From positions 1 through 58,767 of the forward strand of contig DAIDHN010000023.1 of assembly GCA_027459665.1 (NCBI GenBank): 58,767 nucleotides of DNA, given 5' to 3'. Each line of letters begins with the position of its first letter. Position 1 is the first letter of the stretch. The notes beneath the pieces are model-generated. The model ran no database searches, had not been told where the DNA came from, and worked only from the letters and a program-made list of their open reading frames with translations. Below are positions 35,211 to 44,402 of the stretch, one piece after another. The stretch comes from Chthonomonadaceae bacterium (lineage in GTDB: Bacteria; Armatimonadota; Chthonomonadetes; Chthonomonadales; Chthonomonadaceae). Both the position numbers and the translations under genes were made by a program.

Positions 35211-36732
35211 GGTTGTCTGTGTTCCATGCAGGGGCTTGCGGAAGCAGCGGAACATCCTCTGCTTTTTGCAGTGCCTTAAAACGCTCCTGCATGGACTGGG
35301 CATCCCCCTGCATAAGGTGCATGGTAAGTACTATAGTTTTGAAAAGGCGCAGGTATCTAAGCTTGGCAGACACTAACTCTCTTTGCTTTTCTTCTTGCGA
35401 AATAGCAGATTGTAAATCTTTATACTTTTGAAGGCAGGGTGAAAGCAGTTTTTTTCCGGTACTTGTTTGCAGCCACGCTGTAGCCTGCTGTACCGCTGCG
35501 TCATACGCTGTAGTGTTTGAGTTAAGCGAAGGGTATTTCTGTAGCAAGTGCTGTTTAGCCACTTTTCTGGCTGCCTCAAACAAGCTGTACTTCTCATCAA
35601 CCAGGGGAGAATCGGTATCAACTTTTTTCTGCTGAATAAACTGCTGATACAGAGAGTAAGCTGATCGCTCTCCATGCAAACCAAGCCTGGCAGCAAGCCC
35701 CTTCAGTGCTGCTTTCTGGGCCGGATCGGCATAAGCATATACTTTTTTTTCATCGGTCTGAAAAATATCGCTGTCTCGCAGCCCTGTCACATATCTGCGT
35801 AAAAAAAAGTCACTGGTACAGCAGGGAACATCTATTGATGGATCGTGAATAAGTGCATAGCAATAAGCTTCGTGCATGCTCACAACACCATTGTTGTCGT
35901 AATCAGCTCCTGTTACCTTCCTTCCAAGTCTGTCGCGGCCTCCAAGGGCGGCAAAAAAATAGCTTGTAAAATCATGATAATCAGCCTGATTGATTTCAGG
36001 GGTGCAGCCTGCGGCTTCCATGGTATTCACCGTGGCAAAAAAACCTGCCAGGTTTCTGCTGGCAAGTTCAGCGCCTGCATCGCCGTGCTTAAAAATCAGG
36101 TTGCCAAAAGCACCCGAAAAACATTGAACCATCACCACCACCAAGGGCACTCTCCGAGGCACAGCCTGTATGTCAGCAGATAACTGCTGCACGCTTAAAC
36201 CACCATGCTGTTTCCACAGATCGTAGTAATTGTTGTTTTGCCGGGAATTGTCGGGGCTGCCATGCCCTGTAAAATAAAGAAGCAGAGTTCCTGTCTGTTT
36301 GCCGGTTCTATACTGCTCTCCCAGCATGCCAAGCGCGTTTGCAATGCTTTTGTGGGTAGATGGACCATTCAGCACAGACCCTACAGAGGGTTTTCTAAAA
36401 CGTCTCGCATTCTTGCCCGAAAGGCTTCCGCTCCAAATCAAATTCAGATACTGTTCTCCTTTGCCAATGCCCTTCACGCCTGTATCATACAAAACAATGG
36501 GCTTTGCGGTTGATCCATTGGCAAACAGCACCTGTCGCACATCATTGAGAGGCAGCAGATGATTTAGATACCGCAAATTGCTTTCTATAGCTACCTGATT
36601 GTAATTGGGCTGCGGCCCTCCACCTACCAGCAAGGCAGTAACTGCAGGGTAAACAGAGGGTGTTTGCTGTGCATTTGCAATGCTGCAAACGCTGCCAAAC
36701 AGCAATGCCGCGGCAAGTTTATTGAACTTCAT
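35197..36732 (-). CDS. Secreted caspase/legumain-like (clan CD) cysteine protease with EF-hand loop
   Basis: 511 residues with a signal peptide (residues 1-21, ending IANA). The caspase-fold catalytic pair is visible: YFTGHGSPD gives His157 and VVVMVQCFSGAFG gives Cys204, each after a hydrophobic strand, as in legumain (C13) and metacaspases. ADYDNNGVVSMHEAY at about 276-290 has D277, D279, N281, G282, S285 and E288 in the exact spacing of a 12-residue EF-hand calcium loop. The C-terminal 200 residues are helical and of unknown fold. By family it would cleave after Asn/Asp, Arg or Lys; calcium control is plausible by analogy with metacaspases. ATGA overlap with the BrkB gene upstream; the row is rph, rdgB, yihY, then this gene. 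Confidence 0.82.
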   Translation of the reverse strand: MKFNKLAAALLFGSVCSIANAQQTPSVYPAVTALLVGGGPQPNYNQVAIESNLRYLNHLLPLNDVRQVLFANGSTAKPIVLYDTGVKGIGKGEQYLNLIWSGSLSGKNARRFRKPSVGSVLNGPSTHKSIANALGMLGEQYRTGKQTGTLLLYFTGHGSPDNSRQNNNYYDLWKQHGGLSVQQLSADIQAVPRRVPLVVVMVQCFSGAFGNLIFKHGDAGAELASRNLAGFFATVNTMEAAGCTPEINQADYHDFTSYFFAALGGRDRLGRKVTGADYDNNGVVSMHEAYCYALIHDPSIDVPCCTSDFFLRRYVTGLRDSDIFQTDEKKVYAYADPAQKAALKGLAARLGLHGERSAYSLYQQFIQQKKVDTDSPLVDEKYSLFEAARKVAKQHLLQKYPSLNSNTTAYDAAVQQATAWLQTSTGKKLLSPCLQKYKDLQSAISQEEKQRELVSAKLRYLRLFKTIVLTMHLMQGDAQSMQERFKALQKAEDVPLLPQAPAWNTDNLTKL

Positions 36733-37595
36733 AACGTCTTTCCTGTATTCATTCGTTTTTGCAGATCGGCGCTAAACTCAGCGCCAAACAGCAAAACGAC
36801 CATGCTGAAGTAAACCCATACAAACAAAACCATCACACTGCTTAACGAACCATATAGAAAGTTATACGCATTGGTGCGGCTAATGTAATACTCAAACATC
36901 CGTTTGGATATCTCCCATAAAACAGAGGCGGTCAGCGATCCATACATCGCTGGCCACGGCTCCACTTCACAACAGGGTAGAACCCGGTAAAGCCAGTTGA
37001 ACAAAACAAGCGACAGCAGCAGTGGAAGAAGCACTTCAGCGAAAAGGTGCAGCGTACTTTCCAGCAGCGGCGGCATGCCTGCATGAAAAAGATGGGAGGC
37101 AAATGCGCTCAGTAATATATTTGCTCCTATCAATAAAATAGCTGCAAGTGAGCATTCCAGTGCCTTCAGCCGCCTTGTCCACCACCTTCGTCTCTCTGGC
37201 ACCTCCCAAACCCCATTCATGGCAGGAAACAGAGCCATAAAAGTAGTCTGGGCGCTGTACAGCAATCCAGCCGCTCCTATTCCTCCCAGCACACCGCTGT
37301 GCGCAAGCACTCTTTCCAGGTTTGTTCTCATAAAACCTGTTTGAAGCGGAATAAACATGCTGATAGAGTGCATCACTCCATTCAGTGCTGTCTCAGTGCC
37401 GCCAGTAACATATCCCAGCAGAGATATGCCGGCAACCAGCAGCGGTACAAACGATAGAATAACGCCATATGCACAGGCGCTCGCCATCAAGGCATCCTGA
37501 TGAACCAGAAAAGCTCGCACAACCCGTACCAATCGGGCAAGAAAACTCCTCGCATGCTTCAGTTCCACATATTCCCGGTGTTTTTCTCTTGCCAT
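36729..37595 (-). CDS. YihY/BrkB-family inner-membrane protein
   Basis: 288 residues with six hydrophobic segments. Family signatures include DALMASACAYGVILSFVPLL in the first helix region, YSAQTTFMALFPAMNGVW and the C-terminal helix YGSLSSVMVLFVWVYFSMVVLLFGAEFS. Annotated variously as ribonuclease BN/BrkB, but it is an integral membrane protein and RNase activity is not supported. A transport or envelope role is likely. Its TGA overlaps the protease ATG; a 38-base gap separates it from rdgB upstream. Confidence 0.9.
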   Translation of the reverse strand: MAREKHREYVELKHARSFLARLVRVVRAFLVHQDALMASACAYGVILSFVPLLVAGISLLGYVTGGTETALNGVMHSISMFIPLQTGFMRTNLERVLAHSGVLGGIGAAGLLYSAQTTFMALFPAMNGVWEVPERRRWWTRRLKALECSLAAILLIGANILLSAFASHLFHAGMPPLLESTLHLFAEVLLPLLLSLVLFNWLYRVLPCCEVEPWPAMYGSLTASVLWEISKRMFEYYISRTNAYNFLYGSLSSVMVLFVWVYFSMVVLLFGAEFSADLQKRMNTGKTL

Positions 37596-37633
37596 AATAT
37601 TAAGATCATCTCCGGGTTTGTATGGTCTTGAAC

Positions 37634-38233
37634 TCAGTCCCTCAGTTTCTCAATAATGCAGGCAAGGGCTTTGCCGCGGTGACTGATGCGATGTTTTTCT
37701 TCTGGGCTAAGTTCTGCCATGCAGCATTGCAGGTCTGGCAGCCAGAATACAGGATCATAGCCAAAACCACCCTGCCCGCGTTTTTCAGATGCAATTACTC
37801 CCTCACAGCTGCCCAGGCATTCAAATAAGCTGCCATCACGGTATGCCAGCGCCACTGCACATTGAAACCGGCAGGTTCTCTGTTTTACATCTAGACCATG
37901 CAGCTCTTTCAGAATGTAATCCATTTTTACATCAAACGAAGTCTCCGCCCCAAGAAATCTGTGCGAATGCACCCCTGGCGCCCCGCCTAAAGCATCTACA
38001 ACCAGCCCTCCGTCATCTGCAAGCGAAGCCAAACCGGTTTGCTTCAGAGCTGCGAGAGCTTTTAAACGTGCATTCTCCTCAAAGGTTTCCCCGGTTTCCT
38101 CAACCTCAACCCAGTTGGAAAAGTCAGCCAGTGTAACCAGCTTTATACCAGGCAGGGCAGCACTTAATATCTGCATCATCTCCCTGCCTTTTTTCTGGTT
38201 TGTGGTTGCAATCAAAAGTTCCGAAAGCGTCAT
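37634..38233 (-). CDS. rdgB: XTP/dITP pyrophosphatase (HAM1/RdgB)
   Basis: 199 residues. [13 protein letters not shown] at the N-terminus, [32 protein letters not shown] and GFGYDPVFW are family motifs. In place of the common ADDSGL the metal/phosphate loop reads ADDGGL, which retains the acidic pair. It removes deaminated purine triphosphates. It overlaps the rph stop by ATGA, a widespread rph-rdgB pairing. Confidence 0.94.
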   Translation of the reverse strand: MTLSELLIATTNQKKGREMMQILSAALPGIKLVTLADFSNWVEVEETGETFEENARLKALAALKQTGLASLADDGGLVVDALGGAPGVHSHRFLGAETSFDVKMDYILKELHGLDVKQRTCRFQCAVALAYRDGSLFECLGSCEGVIASEKRGQGGFGYDPVFWLPDLQCCMAELSPEEKHRISHRGKALACIIEKLRD

Positions 38234-38955
38234 ATGTTTTTTTCCAGGGCATTTCGCTGCAGTTTGAACAACGCATCCAGGCCAAGCTGAGCAATATCCA
38301 GCAGCCTGTTCAGCCTGTTTCTATCATACGGAGAACCCTCTGCAGTGCCCTGCACTTCTACATAACGCCCCTTATCTGTGGCCACTACATTCATGTCTAC
38401 TGCGCACCGATGATCTTCTTCATAACAAAGGTCAAGCAGTTCATCCGAACCAACTACACCAACGCTAATGGCAGCAACTTGCGCAGTAAGCGGTATGCGT
38501 GCAATATGACCCTGTTTTACCAATAGGCGGCAGCATTCAGCAAGGGCTACATAGGCTCCTGTAATGGCAGCACAGCGTGTTCCGCCATCCGCCTGCAGCA
38601 CATCGCAGTCTATCCATATCGTACGTTCGCCAAGCACAGGCATTTCCAGTACGGCGCGCAGGCTCCGGCCAATCAAACGCTGTATCTCCATGGTGCGGCC
38701 GCCAGGTCCGCTCCTGTTTTCTCTGGGGGTGCGCGTGTTGGTAGAACGAGGAAGCATGCTGTACTCAGCGGTCAGCCAGCCCATCTCCCCCTCCTGCTTG
38801 CGAAATGGAGGCAGTTTCTCTTCAACTGATGCAGTACAGATAACACGGGTCTTTCCCATCTCAATCAAACATGACCCCTCAGCATTGGGCATAAAACCTG
38901 CAGTTATCTTTGCACTTCGCATCTGATTACTGCCACGCCCATCAAACCTCGACAT
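38230..38955 (-). CDS. rph: Ribonuclease PH
   Basis: 241 residues, full length. The N-terminal [23 protein letters not shown], the EYSMLPRST segment, [10 protein letters not shown] and [20 protein letters not shown] are RNase PH motifs. It is a phosphorolytic 3'-5' exoribonuclease trimming tRNA ends, acting as a hexamer. An AGGAGAAAGC tract lies before the ATG. It is the first gene of the four-gene minus-strand row ending with the caspase-like protease. Confidence 0.96.
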   Translation of the reverse strand: MSRFDGRGSNQMRSAKITAGFMPNAEGSCLIEMGKTRVICTASVEEKLPPFRKQEGEMGWLTAEYSMLPRSTNTRTPRENRSGPGGRTMEIQRLIGRSLRAVLEMPVLGERTIWIDCDVLQADGGTRCAAITGAYVALAECCRLLVKQGHIARIPLTAQVAAISVGVVGSDELLDLCYEEDHRCAVDMNVVATDKGRYVEVQGTAEGSPYDRNRLNRLLDIAQLGLDALFKLQRNALEKNI

Positions 38956-39256
38956 AAGCTTTCTCCTTTTACATCACTCTTTACTCATAGTATAGTTTCT
39001 TCATCGCAAAATGTTTCTCCTGCTGTTTCAGGCAGACACAAAGGCAATAAATCTACTCATATGCCGCTTGCACCAATCTCTGCCCGCAAACTCGGGCTGT
39101 AATGATAAACATGCGCAGCGCTCAAAACAGTCTGACTGTATACCAGGTTGTAAACTTATTTGCACTCTGCCCATTGAATCTATTGACAATCTATCAGTAG
39201 TATGTTATCCTGTACTTGTCACTGTATGTAGTAAATCTTCCAATGAGATTGAAACA
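38956..39256. other. Divergent intergenic region rph / nrdR
   Basis: About 300 bases. A longer open frame extends nrdR upstream through it but has no protein-like conservation. The only element I can support is the nrdR promoter at 39183-39211. I do not see a convincing NrdR box (paired 16-mers near the -10) or a cobalamin riboswitch. Confidence 0.5.
39183..39211 (+). promoter_or_regulatory. Sigma-70-type promoter for nrdR-nrdJ
   Basis: Perfect -35 TTGACA (39183-39188), 17-base spacer, -10 TATCCT (39206-39211). Predicted start near 39218, leader about 40 bases before the nrdR ATG. This is one of the clearest promoters in the window. Confidence 0.7.
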
Positions 39257-39727
39257 ATGAAATGTCCGTTTTGTGGTCAGCAAAACCGTGATCGCGTACT
39301 TGAAACCCGCACCCTCCATGAGGGGGCAGCCATCAAACGCCGACGGGAATGCGAAGCGTGCAAACGACGTTTCACAACTCTGGAAGAAATCGAAGAGATG
39401 CAGCTCTATGTCGTTAAAAACGACTCCAGGCGAGAACCCTTTGACCGAAAAAAAATTATCCACGGCATGCAGCTCGCATGCAAGGGAAGAAGCATCAGCC
39501 TGGAAACTCTGGACGAGGCAGCGCAGGAATTGGAAAGAATGCTTTACAATCGCCTGCAGCGAGAAGTCTCCTCAAGAGAAGTAGGCGAAATGGTTATGGA
39601 AAGCCTGCGCGCACTCGATCAGGTGGCTTACGTACGCTTCGCATCTGTTTACCGACAATTTGAAGACGCAACACAGTTCAGAGAGATTGTAAACCTTCTT
39701 CGGCGCAAAGACTCTAGAAAAGTCTGA
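39257..39727 (+). CDS. nrdR: Transcriptional repressor NrdR
   Basis: About 156 residues from the ATG at 39257. The zinc ribbon is MKCPFCGQQNRD...CEACKRRFTT (Cys pairs at both ends) and the ATP-cone follows from VVKNDSRREPFDRKKIIHGM. NrdR senses ATP/dATP and represses ribonucleotide reductase operons. It lies 42 bases before nrdJ under the same promoter, so it would control its own and the reductase's expression. The Shine-Dalgarno is weak (GAGATTG). Confidence 0.96.
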   Translation: MKCPFCGQQNRDRVLETRTLHEGAAIKRRRECEACKRRFTTLEEIEEMQLYVVKNDSRREPFDRKKIIHGMQLACKGRSISLETLDEAAQELERMLYNRLQREVSSREVGEMVMESLRALDQVAYVRFASVYRQFEDATQFREIVNLLRRKDSRKV

Positions 39728-39769
39728 AGGTTTACACATCTTCATCATTTCATCCAGGAGGGATTAGTA

Positions 39770-42622
39770 GTGAGCCAGGAACCCACTCCAAACCAAATCA
39801 ACCTAGATACCGTACTGCAGCAAACTGAAAACAATACTGCCGAACAACCCAAAGTTGCAGTCAGAACCAAAATCGTACCCGCTAAAAAGAAAAGTGCCCG
39901 AGGCGAAGGCGCGCCTGGTCTCACTGTAATACGCCGCTACACAAAACCTGGAGAAGACATCTATGGCACCGTGGAATGGGAACTTCGGGATGCAGTGATC
40001 AGCAACGAGAGGGGAGAAAAAGTATTCGAACAGCACAACTGTGAAATCCCCAAATCGTGGTCGCAGCTTGCCACCAATGTAGTCGTCTCCAAGTACTTCA
40101 GAGGGCATGTTGGTACACCCGAAAGAGAAACAAGCGTTCGCCAGCTCATACACCGGGTAGCCGATACCATGGCTGATTGGGGACGCAATATGGACTACTT
40201 TGCCACCCCGGAAGATGCACAAGCCTTTCAGGATGAACTTTCATACATTCTGCTGAACCAGATGGCGGCTTTCAACTCACCGGTCTGGTTCAATGTAGGC
40301 CTGCCCGACCAGCCCAGCCCACAATGCTCTGCATGCTTCATAAACAGCGTCGAAGACACCATGGAGTCGATACTCACTCTCGCGAAAACAGAAGGAATGC
40401 TGTTCAAATTTGGCTCGGGCACAGGCACAAACCTGTCTACTATACGTTCTTCCCGCGAACCCCTGCAGGGAGGCGGCACTGCATCTGGCCCAATTTCGTT
40501 TATGAGAGGGTTCGATCAGTTTGCAGGCGCCATCAAAAGCGGTGGTAAAACGCGCCGTGCTGCAAAAATGGTAATTCTCAACATAGACCACCCAGATGTA
40601 GAAGATTTTATTGTGTGCAAAAGCCAGGAAGAAAAAAAGGCATGGGCGCTCATTGAAGCAGGATACAGCGGCATGTTCAATGTGCCAGGAGGCGCATACG
40701 ACAGCGTTAATTTTCAAAACGCAAACCATTCTGTGCGCGTAAGCGACGCTTTCATGAGAGCGGTAGAGGAAGACTCACACTGGAAAACACGCAATGTTCT
40801 GACAGGCAAAACCGCACATGATTACAAAGCCCGCAGCTTGATGCACAGCATTGCCGAGGCAGCATGGGTATGCGGCGACCCAGGCATGCAGTATGACACA
40901 ACCATCAACAGATGGCACACCTGCAAAACCACAGACCGCATACATGCTTCCAATCCCTGTTCTGAATACATGTTCCTCAATGACAGTGCATGCAACCTGG
41001 CTTCTCTCAACCTGATGAAATTTCGAACTCCAGATGGAGAATTCGATATAGAGAGCTTTCAGCACGCATGCAGAATACTCATCACTGCACAGGAAATCAT
41101 TGTAGACAATGCCTCTTACCCAACAGAACGTATAGGGGAAAACAGTCACGACTACAGACCACTCGGTCTGGGATATGCCAACCTGGGAGCGCTGCTGATG
41201 GCGCGAGGGCTTCCCTACGACAGCCCAGCTGGCAGAGCTTACTGTGCAGCCATTACTGCCATAATGACTGGCACTGCCTATGACCAGTCGAGCATTATTG
41301 CCAGAGACCACGGCTGGACTTTCAACGGCTATGCTAAAAACAGAGAATCTTTCCTTGAAGTAATGCGAATGCATCGTACAGCCGTAGAAGACATTGCTCA
41401 AGACCTTACCCCTGCCTATATGCTGAAAGCGGCCAGGCAGTGCTGGGATGAAGCGATTGCATCTGGCGAACTGCACGGCTATAGAAACGCACAGGCTACC
41501 GTACTCGCCCCTACTGGCACTATAGGGTTTCTGATGGACTGCGATACCACTGGCATAGAACCAGATATTGCCATTGTAAAGTACAAAAACCTTGTTGGCG
41601 GCGGGGTGATGAAAATTGTAAACAATACCATCTCAGAAGCCCTGCTCAGACTGAAATATACCGGCGAACAAATCACCGAAATAGTCGCTTACATCGACGA
41701 ACAGGATACTATAGAGGGCGCACTTCATCTGAAACCAGAACACCTGGAGGTATTTGACTGCGCATTCAAGCCTGCAAACGGCAGCCGCTCTATTCACTAT
41801 ATGGGCCATGTGCGTATGATGGCGGCAGCACAACCCTTTATTTCCGGCGCAATTTCCAAAACAGTCAACATGCCGCACGAAGCCACCTCACAGGAAATAA
41901 TGAGTGTATACCAGGAAGGCTGGAGGCTGGGTCTCAAAGCGATTGCAATCTATCGCGATGGCTCAAAACGCACTCAGCCGCTCACTACAAAGCGAAGTGA
42001 TTCACCTGCAGAGGCTGCAGCATTACAGCAGCCTGCTTCTCAGGAAGCAGCCTCCGATAACCGCCAGCCTCTGCGCAAAAAACTGCCGGATGAAAGACAG
42101 GCGGTAACCCATAAATTCAGTATTGCAGGCCATGAAGGATACATCACAGTGGGCCTCTATCCTGACGGGCAGCCCGGAGAGATATTCCTTACCATGAGCA
42201 AGGAAGGTTCTACTATCTCTGGTCTGATGGATTCTTTCGCCACTGCCATTTCGCTGGCTCTTCAATACGGTGTGCCGCTGCAAACCCTGGTTGATAAATT
42301 TGCCCATACACGCTATGAGCCATCTGGCTTTACAAACAATCCAGATGTGCGCATTGCACGCTCACTCTCAGATTACATATTCAGATGGCTGGGTATAAAA
42401 TTTCTCAACCGTGAACTTTCGCCAGAGCCGCCCACACTGTCAAAGGTGCCCGTAAACGAAACAACCTCTGCAGGCGCACAGGAAACCAGTCTGGAAGACA
42501 ACCTGAGTACATTTCAAAATCAGTCTGATGCGCCTATCTGTACAGACTGTGGAAGCCTTATGGTACGCAATGGAGCATGCTATAAATGTCTCAACTGCGG
42601 ATCTGTGTTCGGCTGCTCCTAA
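39770..42622 (+). CDS. nrdJ: Adenosylcobalamin-dependent (class II) ribonucleoside-diphosphate reductase
   Basis: 950 residues starting at a GTG with AGGAGGG seven bases upstream. The alpha/beta barrel contains MAAFNSPVWFNVG, CSACFIN (first redox Cys), the NPCSEYMFLNDSACNLASLNL radical-Cys loop, and APTGTIGF. The C-terminus ends in a CxxC-x9-CxxC zinc ribbon (CTDCGSLMVRNGACYKCLNC) that re-reduces the active site. It makes deoxyribonucleotides from NDPs using adenosylcobalamin and needs no oxygen, which suits an organism meeting varying oxygen. Together with MetH it makes this genome strongly B12-dependent. Confidence 0.97.
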   Translation: MSQEPTPNQINLDTVLQQTENNTAEQPKVAVRTKIVPAKKKSARGEGAPGLTVIRRYTKPGEDIYGTVEWELRDAVISNERGEKVFEQHNCEIPKSWSQLATNVVVSKYFRGHVGTPERETSVRQLIHRVADTMADWGRNMDYFATPEDAQAFQDELSYILLNQMAAFNSPVWFNVGLPDQPSPQCSACFINSVEDTMESILTLAKTEGMLFKFGSGTGTNLSTIRSSREPLQGGGTASGPISFMRGFDQFAGAIKSGGKTRRAAKMVILNIDHPDVEDFIVCKSQEEKKAWALIEAGYSGMFNVPGGAYDSVNFQNANHSVRVSDAFMRAVEEDSHWKTRNVLTGKTAHDYKARSLMHSIAEAAWVCGDPGMQYDTTINRWHTCKTTDRIHASNPCSEYMFLNDSACNLASLNLMKFRTPDGEFDIESFQHACRILITAQEIIVDNASYPTERIGENSHDYRPLGLGYANLGALLMARGLPYDSPAGRAYCAAITAIMTGTAYDQSSIIARDHGWTFNGYAKNRESFLEVMRMHRTAVEDIAQDLTPAYMLKAARQCWDEAIASGELHGYRNAQATVLAPTGTIGFLMDCDTTGIEPDIAIVKYKNLVGGGVMKIVNNTISEALLRLKYTGEQITEIVAYIDEQDTIEGALHLKPEHLEVFDCAFKPANGSRSIHYMGHVRMMAAAQPFISGAISKTVNMPHEATSQEIMSVYQEGWRLGLKAIAIYRDGSKRTQPLTTKRSDSPAEAAALQQPASQEAASDNRQPLRKKLPDERQAVTHKFSIAGHEGYITVGLYPDGQPGEIFLTMSKEGSTISGLMDSFATAISLALQYGVPLQTLVDKFAHTRYEPSGFTNNPDVRIARSLSDYIFRWLGIKFLNRELSPEPPTLSKVPVNETTSAGAQETSLEDNLSTFQNQSDAPICTDCGSLMVRNGACYKCLNCGSVFGCS

Positions 42623-42632
42623 ATCTTCGTCC

Positions 42633-42678
42633 TGGCATGCATGCTTCTTCATTCTCATGCAGATAAGCATGCATGCCA
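42633..42678. terminator. 14-bp inverted repeat between convergent nrdJ and the GGDEF gene
   Basis: TGGCATGCATGCTT (42633-42646) and AAGCATGCATGCCA (42665-42678) are perfectly complementary, with an 18-base loop. It is positioned to end transcription from both sides, but neither side has a T-tract, so a conventional intrinsic terminator is doubtful. Confidence 0.55.
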
Positions 42679-42686
42679 CACCAGTT

Positions 42687-44402
42687 TCATGCGGCACGAC
42701 GATGATTTTTTCTGCTCCGTTTGTCGTGGTACATGGCGGCATCAGAGTAACGCAGCAGCAGGTTCAAATCAGTACCGTTTTCCGGGTACACAGCAATTCC
42801 TACGCTCAAGCCTACCTTGGGAAAATCTTCGTACTGCTGCCTGTGCCTTGCCACCAGGCTGTCTATTCCCAGTTTTATTTTTTCTGCCGCTCCCTCAGCA
42901 GCAGACCGGCTGGAATGGCAGAGAACTATTACAAATTCATCGCCACCATGCCTGGCTACCAAATCATAGTTTCTTACATGCGTACGAAGCACATCTGCTA
43001 TATCACGCAGCAATTCATCGCCTTTGCTGTGACCATAGGTATCATTCACCTGCTTAAAACAGTCTACATCCAAATTCATCAACACAAAACTCTGGCTGTC
43101 ACGTACTGCTCTGCTTATTTCTTTCTCCAGAAATTCCCGCAGGTAACGCCCATTCTTTAACTCGGTAAGTGCATCTGTGTAAGCAGACTGCTCATACTCT
43201 CTGAAGCAGTTAGCCATTTCCAGCGCTTTTCCGGCGTGCGAGGCAATGCTGCGCAGCATTCGACAGGTTTCACCGCTAAAAGCATCGGGCTGGCTTGAAT
43301 AGATATTCAATACTCCGCATGTGCCCGCGCCTCCAGGCAGCGGCACCGAGAGAGTCGAACGGAGAGGCGTCCATTCATCGCTCACTGTCCATAGCTGAAT
43401 ATCAGCCGGTAGAAAAGAGGCATGCGCTGCCTCACCGCGTTCGTAAACCCTGCCGGTAATATAACAGCCTATACGTGCCAGACTGCCATAAAAAAAACGC
43501 TCATTCAGCCCTAAGGCTCCATGAGCGCACAAATACTCGCTGCTTCCCTCTGGTAAATACAAAACGCAGGTATCGCAGCTGCTCAGCAGCTGTGTGTAAT
43601 GCAAAATATTTTCTACCACTTTCTCCAAATGCAGGCTGCCAGAAAGAGCACGGGTAAATTCATACAATATTTGCGATTCCCGGCGGGCAACAGAGATGGC
43701 ATGCAATACACTGTTTTCATGCCCCTCGGCCAGTGGTGTATCATTGTCTGCTTCATGTGCCGATCCACCAGACTTGCACAAAGCCTCTGCAAACTTCTCT
43801 ACCAGCACAGGGTCAAACTGCACTCCCTTGCCAGCCTCAATTGTATGAACTGCCTCCTCCAGAGAGTAGGCATCCCTGTAGGGGCGCTTTCGCCGCAAAG
43901 CGCTGTAGGTAATCGCTATATTCAATATGCGCGCGCCTATAGGAATGGCCTCGCCGCGCAGACCATCCGGGTAGCCGCTTCCATTCCAGTTCTCCGAATG
44001 GTGTTTTACTATTTCCGTCACCGGCCAGGGAAATGGAATCGATTCTAGTATGCGTGCACCAAGTTCAGGGTGCGATCGAAGTTTATCATACTCATCAGTA
44101 CTCAGGGTATCAGACCGGGTATACAAATGCTCGGGTACTCCAAGCCTCCCAATGTTATGCAGCAGAGCCGCTGCTCGCAAGGCATTCATGCTCATATTAT
44201 CCAAACCAGATTCCCTGCCCAGCGCCAGCGACAAAAGAAGAACCATTTCCAGATGCCCGCCACCATACGGGTCAGCTGCATCAAGCGCAAAGCAAAGCGC
44301 CTCCAGGGTTGCGAAGTAGAGAGAATCGTTCTCTCTGCTATCTGTCTTTGCAAACGAAGCTGACATGCTCTTTCTCAAGATCGAGAGTATGGTTTCTTTC
44401 AT
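42687..44402 (-). CDS. Diguanylate cyclase with degenerate HD-GYP and GAF domains
   Basis: 571 residues. N-terminal HD-GYP-type domain (about 30-205): GYP box HHSENWNGSGYPDGLRGE is intact at 134-150, but the catalytic HD reads HN (H82-N83, in LLHNIGRLG) and the following Lys is Arg, so c-di-GMP hydrolysis is doubtful. A GAF-like sensor domain spans about 245-395. The C-terminal GGDEF domain has RHGGDEF at 484-490 and an RNYD inhibitory I-site at 477-480, the normal five residues upstream, so it should make c-di-GMP with product inhibition. Cytosolic, no membrane segment. It is coupled by ATGA to the PilZ gene upstream. Confidence 0.88.
   Translation of the reverse strand: MKETILSILRKSMSASFAKTDSRENDSLYFATLEALCFALDAADPYGGGHLEMVLLLSLALGRESGLDNMSMNALRAAALLHNIGRLGVPEHLYTRSDTLSTDEYDKLRSHPELGARILESIPFPWPVTEIVKHHSENWNGSGYPDGLRGEAIPIGARILNIAITYSALRRKRPYRDAYSLEEAVHTIEAGKGVQFDPVLVEKFAEALCKSGGSAHEADNDTPLAEGHENSVLHAISVARRESQILYEFTRALSGSLHLEKVVENILHYTQLLSSCDTCVLYLPEGSSEYLCAHGALGLNERFFYGSLARIGCYITGRVYERGEAAHASFLPADIQLWTVSDEWTPLRSTLSVPLPGGAGTCGVLNIYSSQPDAFSGETCRMLRSIASHAGKALEMANCFREYEQSAYTDALTELKNGRYLREFLEKEISRAVRDSQSFVLMNLDVDCFKQVNDTYGHSKGDELLRDIADVLRTHVRNYDLVARHGGDEFVIVLCHSSRSAAEGAAEKIKLGIDSLVARHRQQYEDFPKVGLSVGIAVYPENGTDLNLLLRYSDAAMYHDKRSRKNHRRAA

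Noticed and set aside
39011-39256. N-terminal extension of NrdR
   Set aside because: It covers the promoter, and NrdR proteins start with the zinc ribbon MxCPxC, which fits the ATG at 39257.
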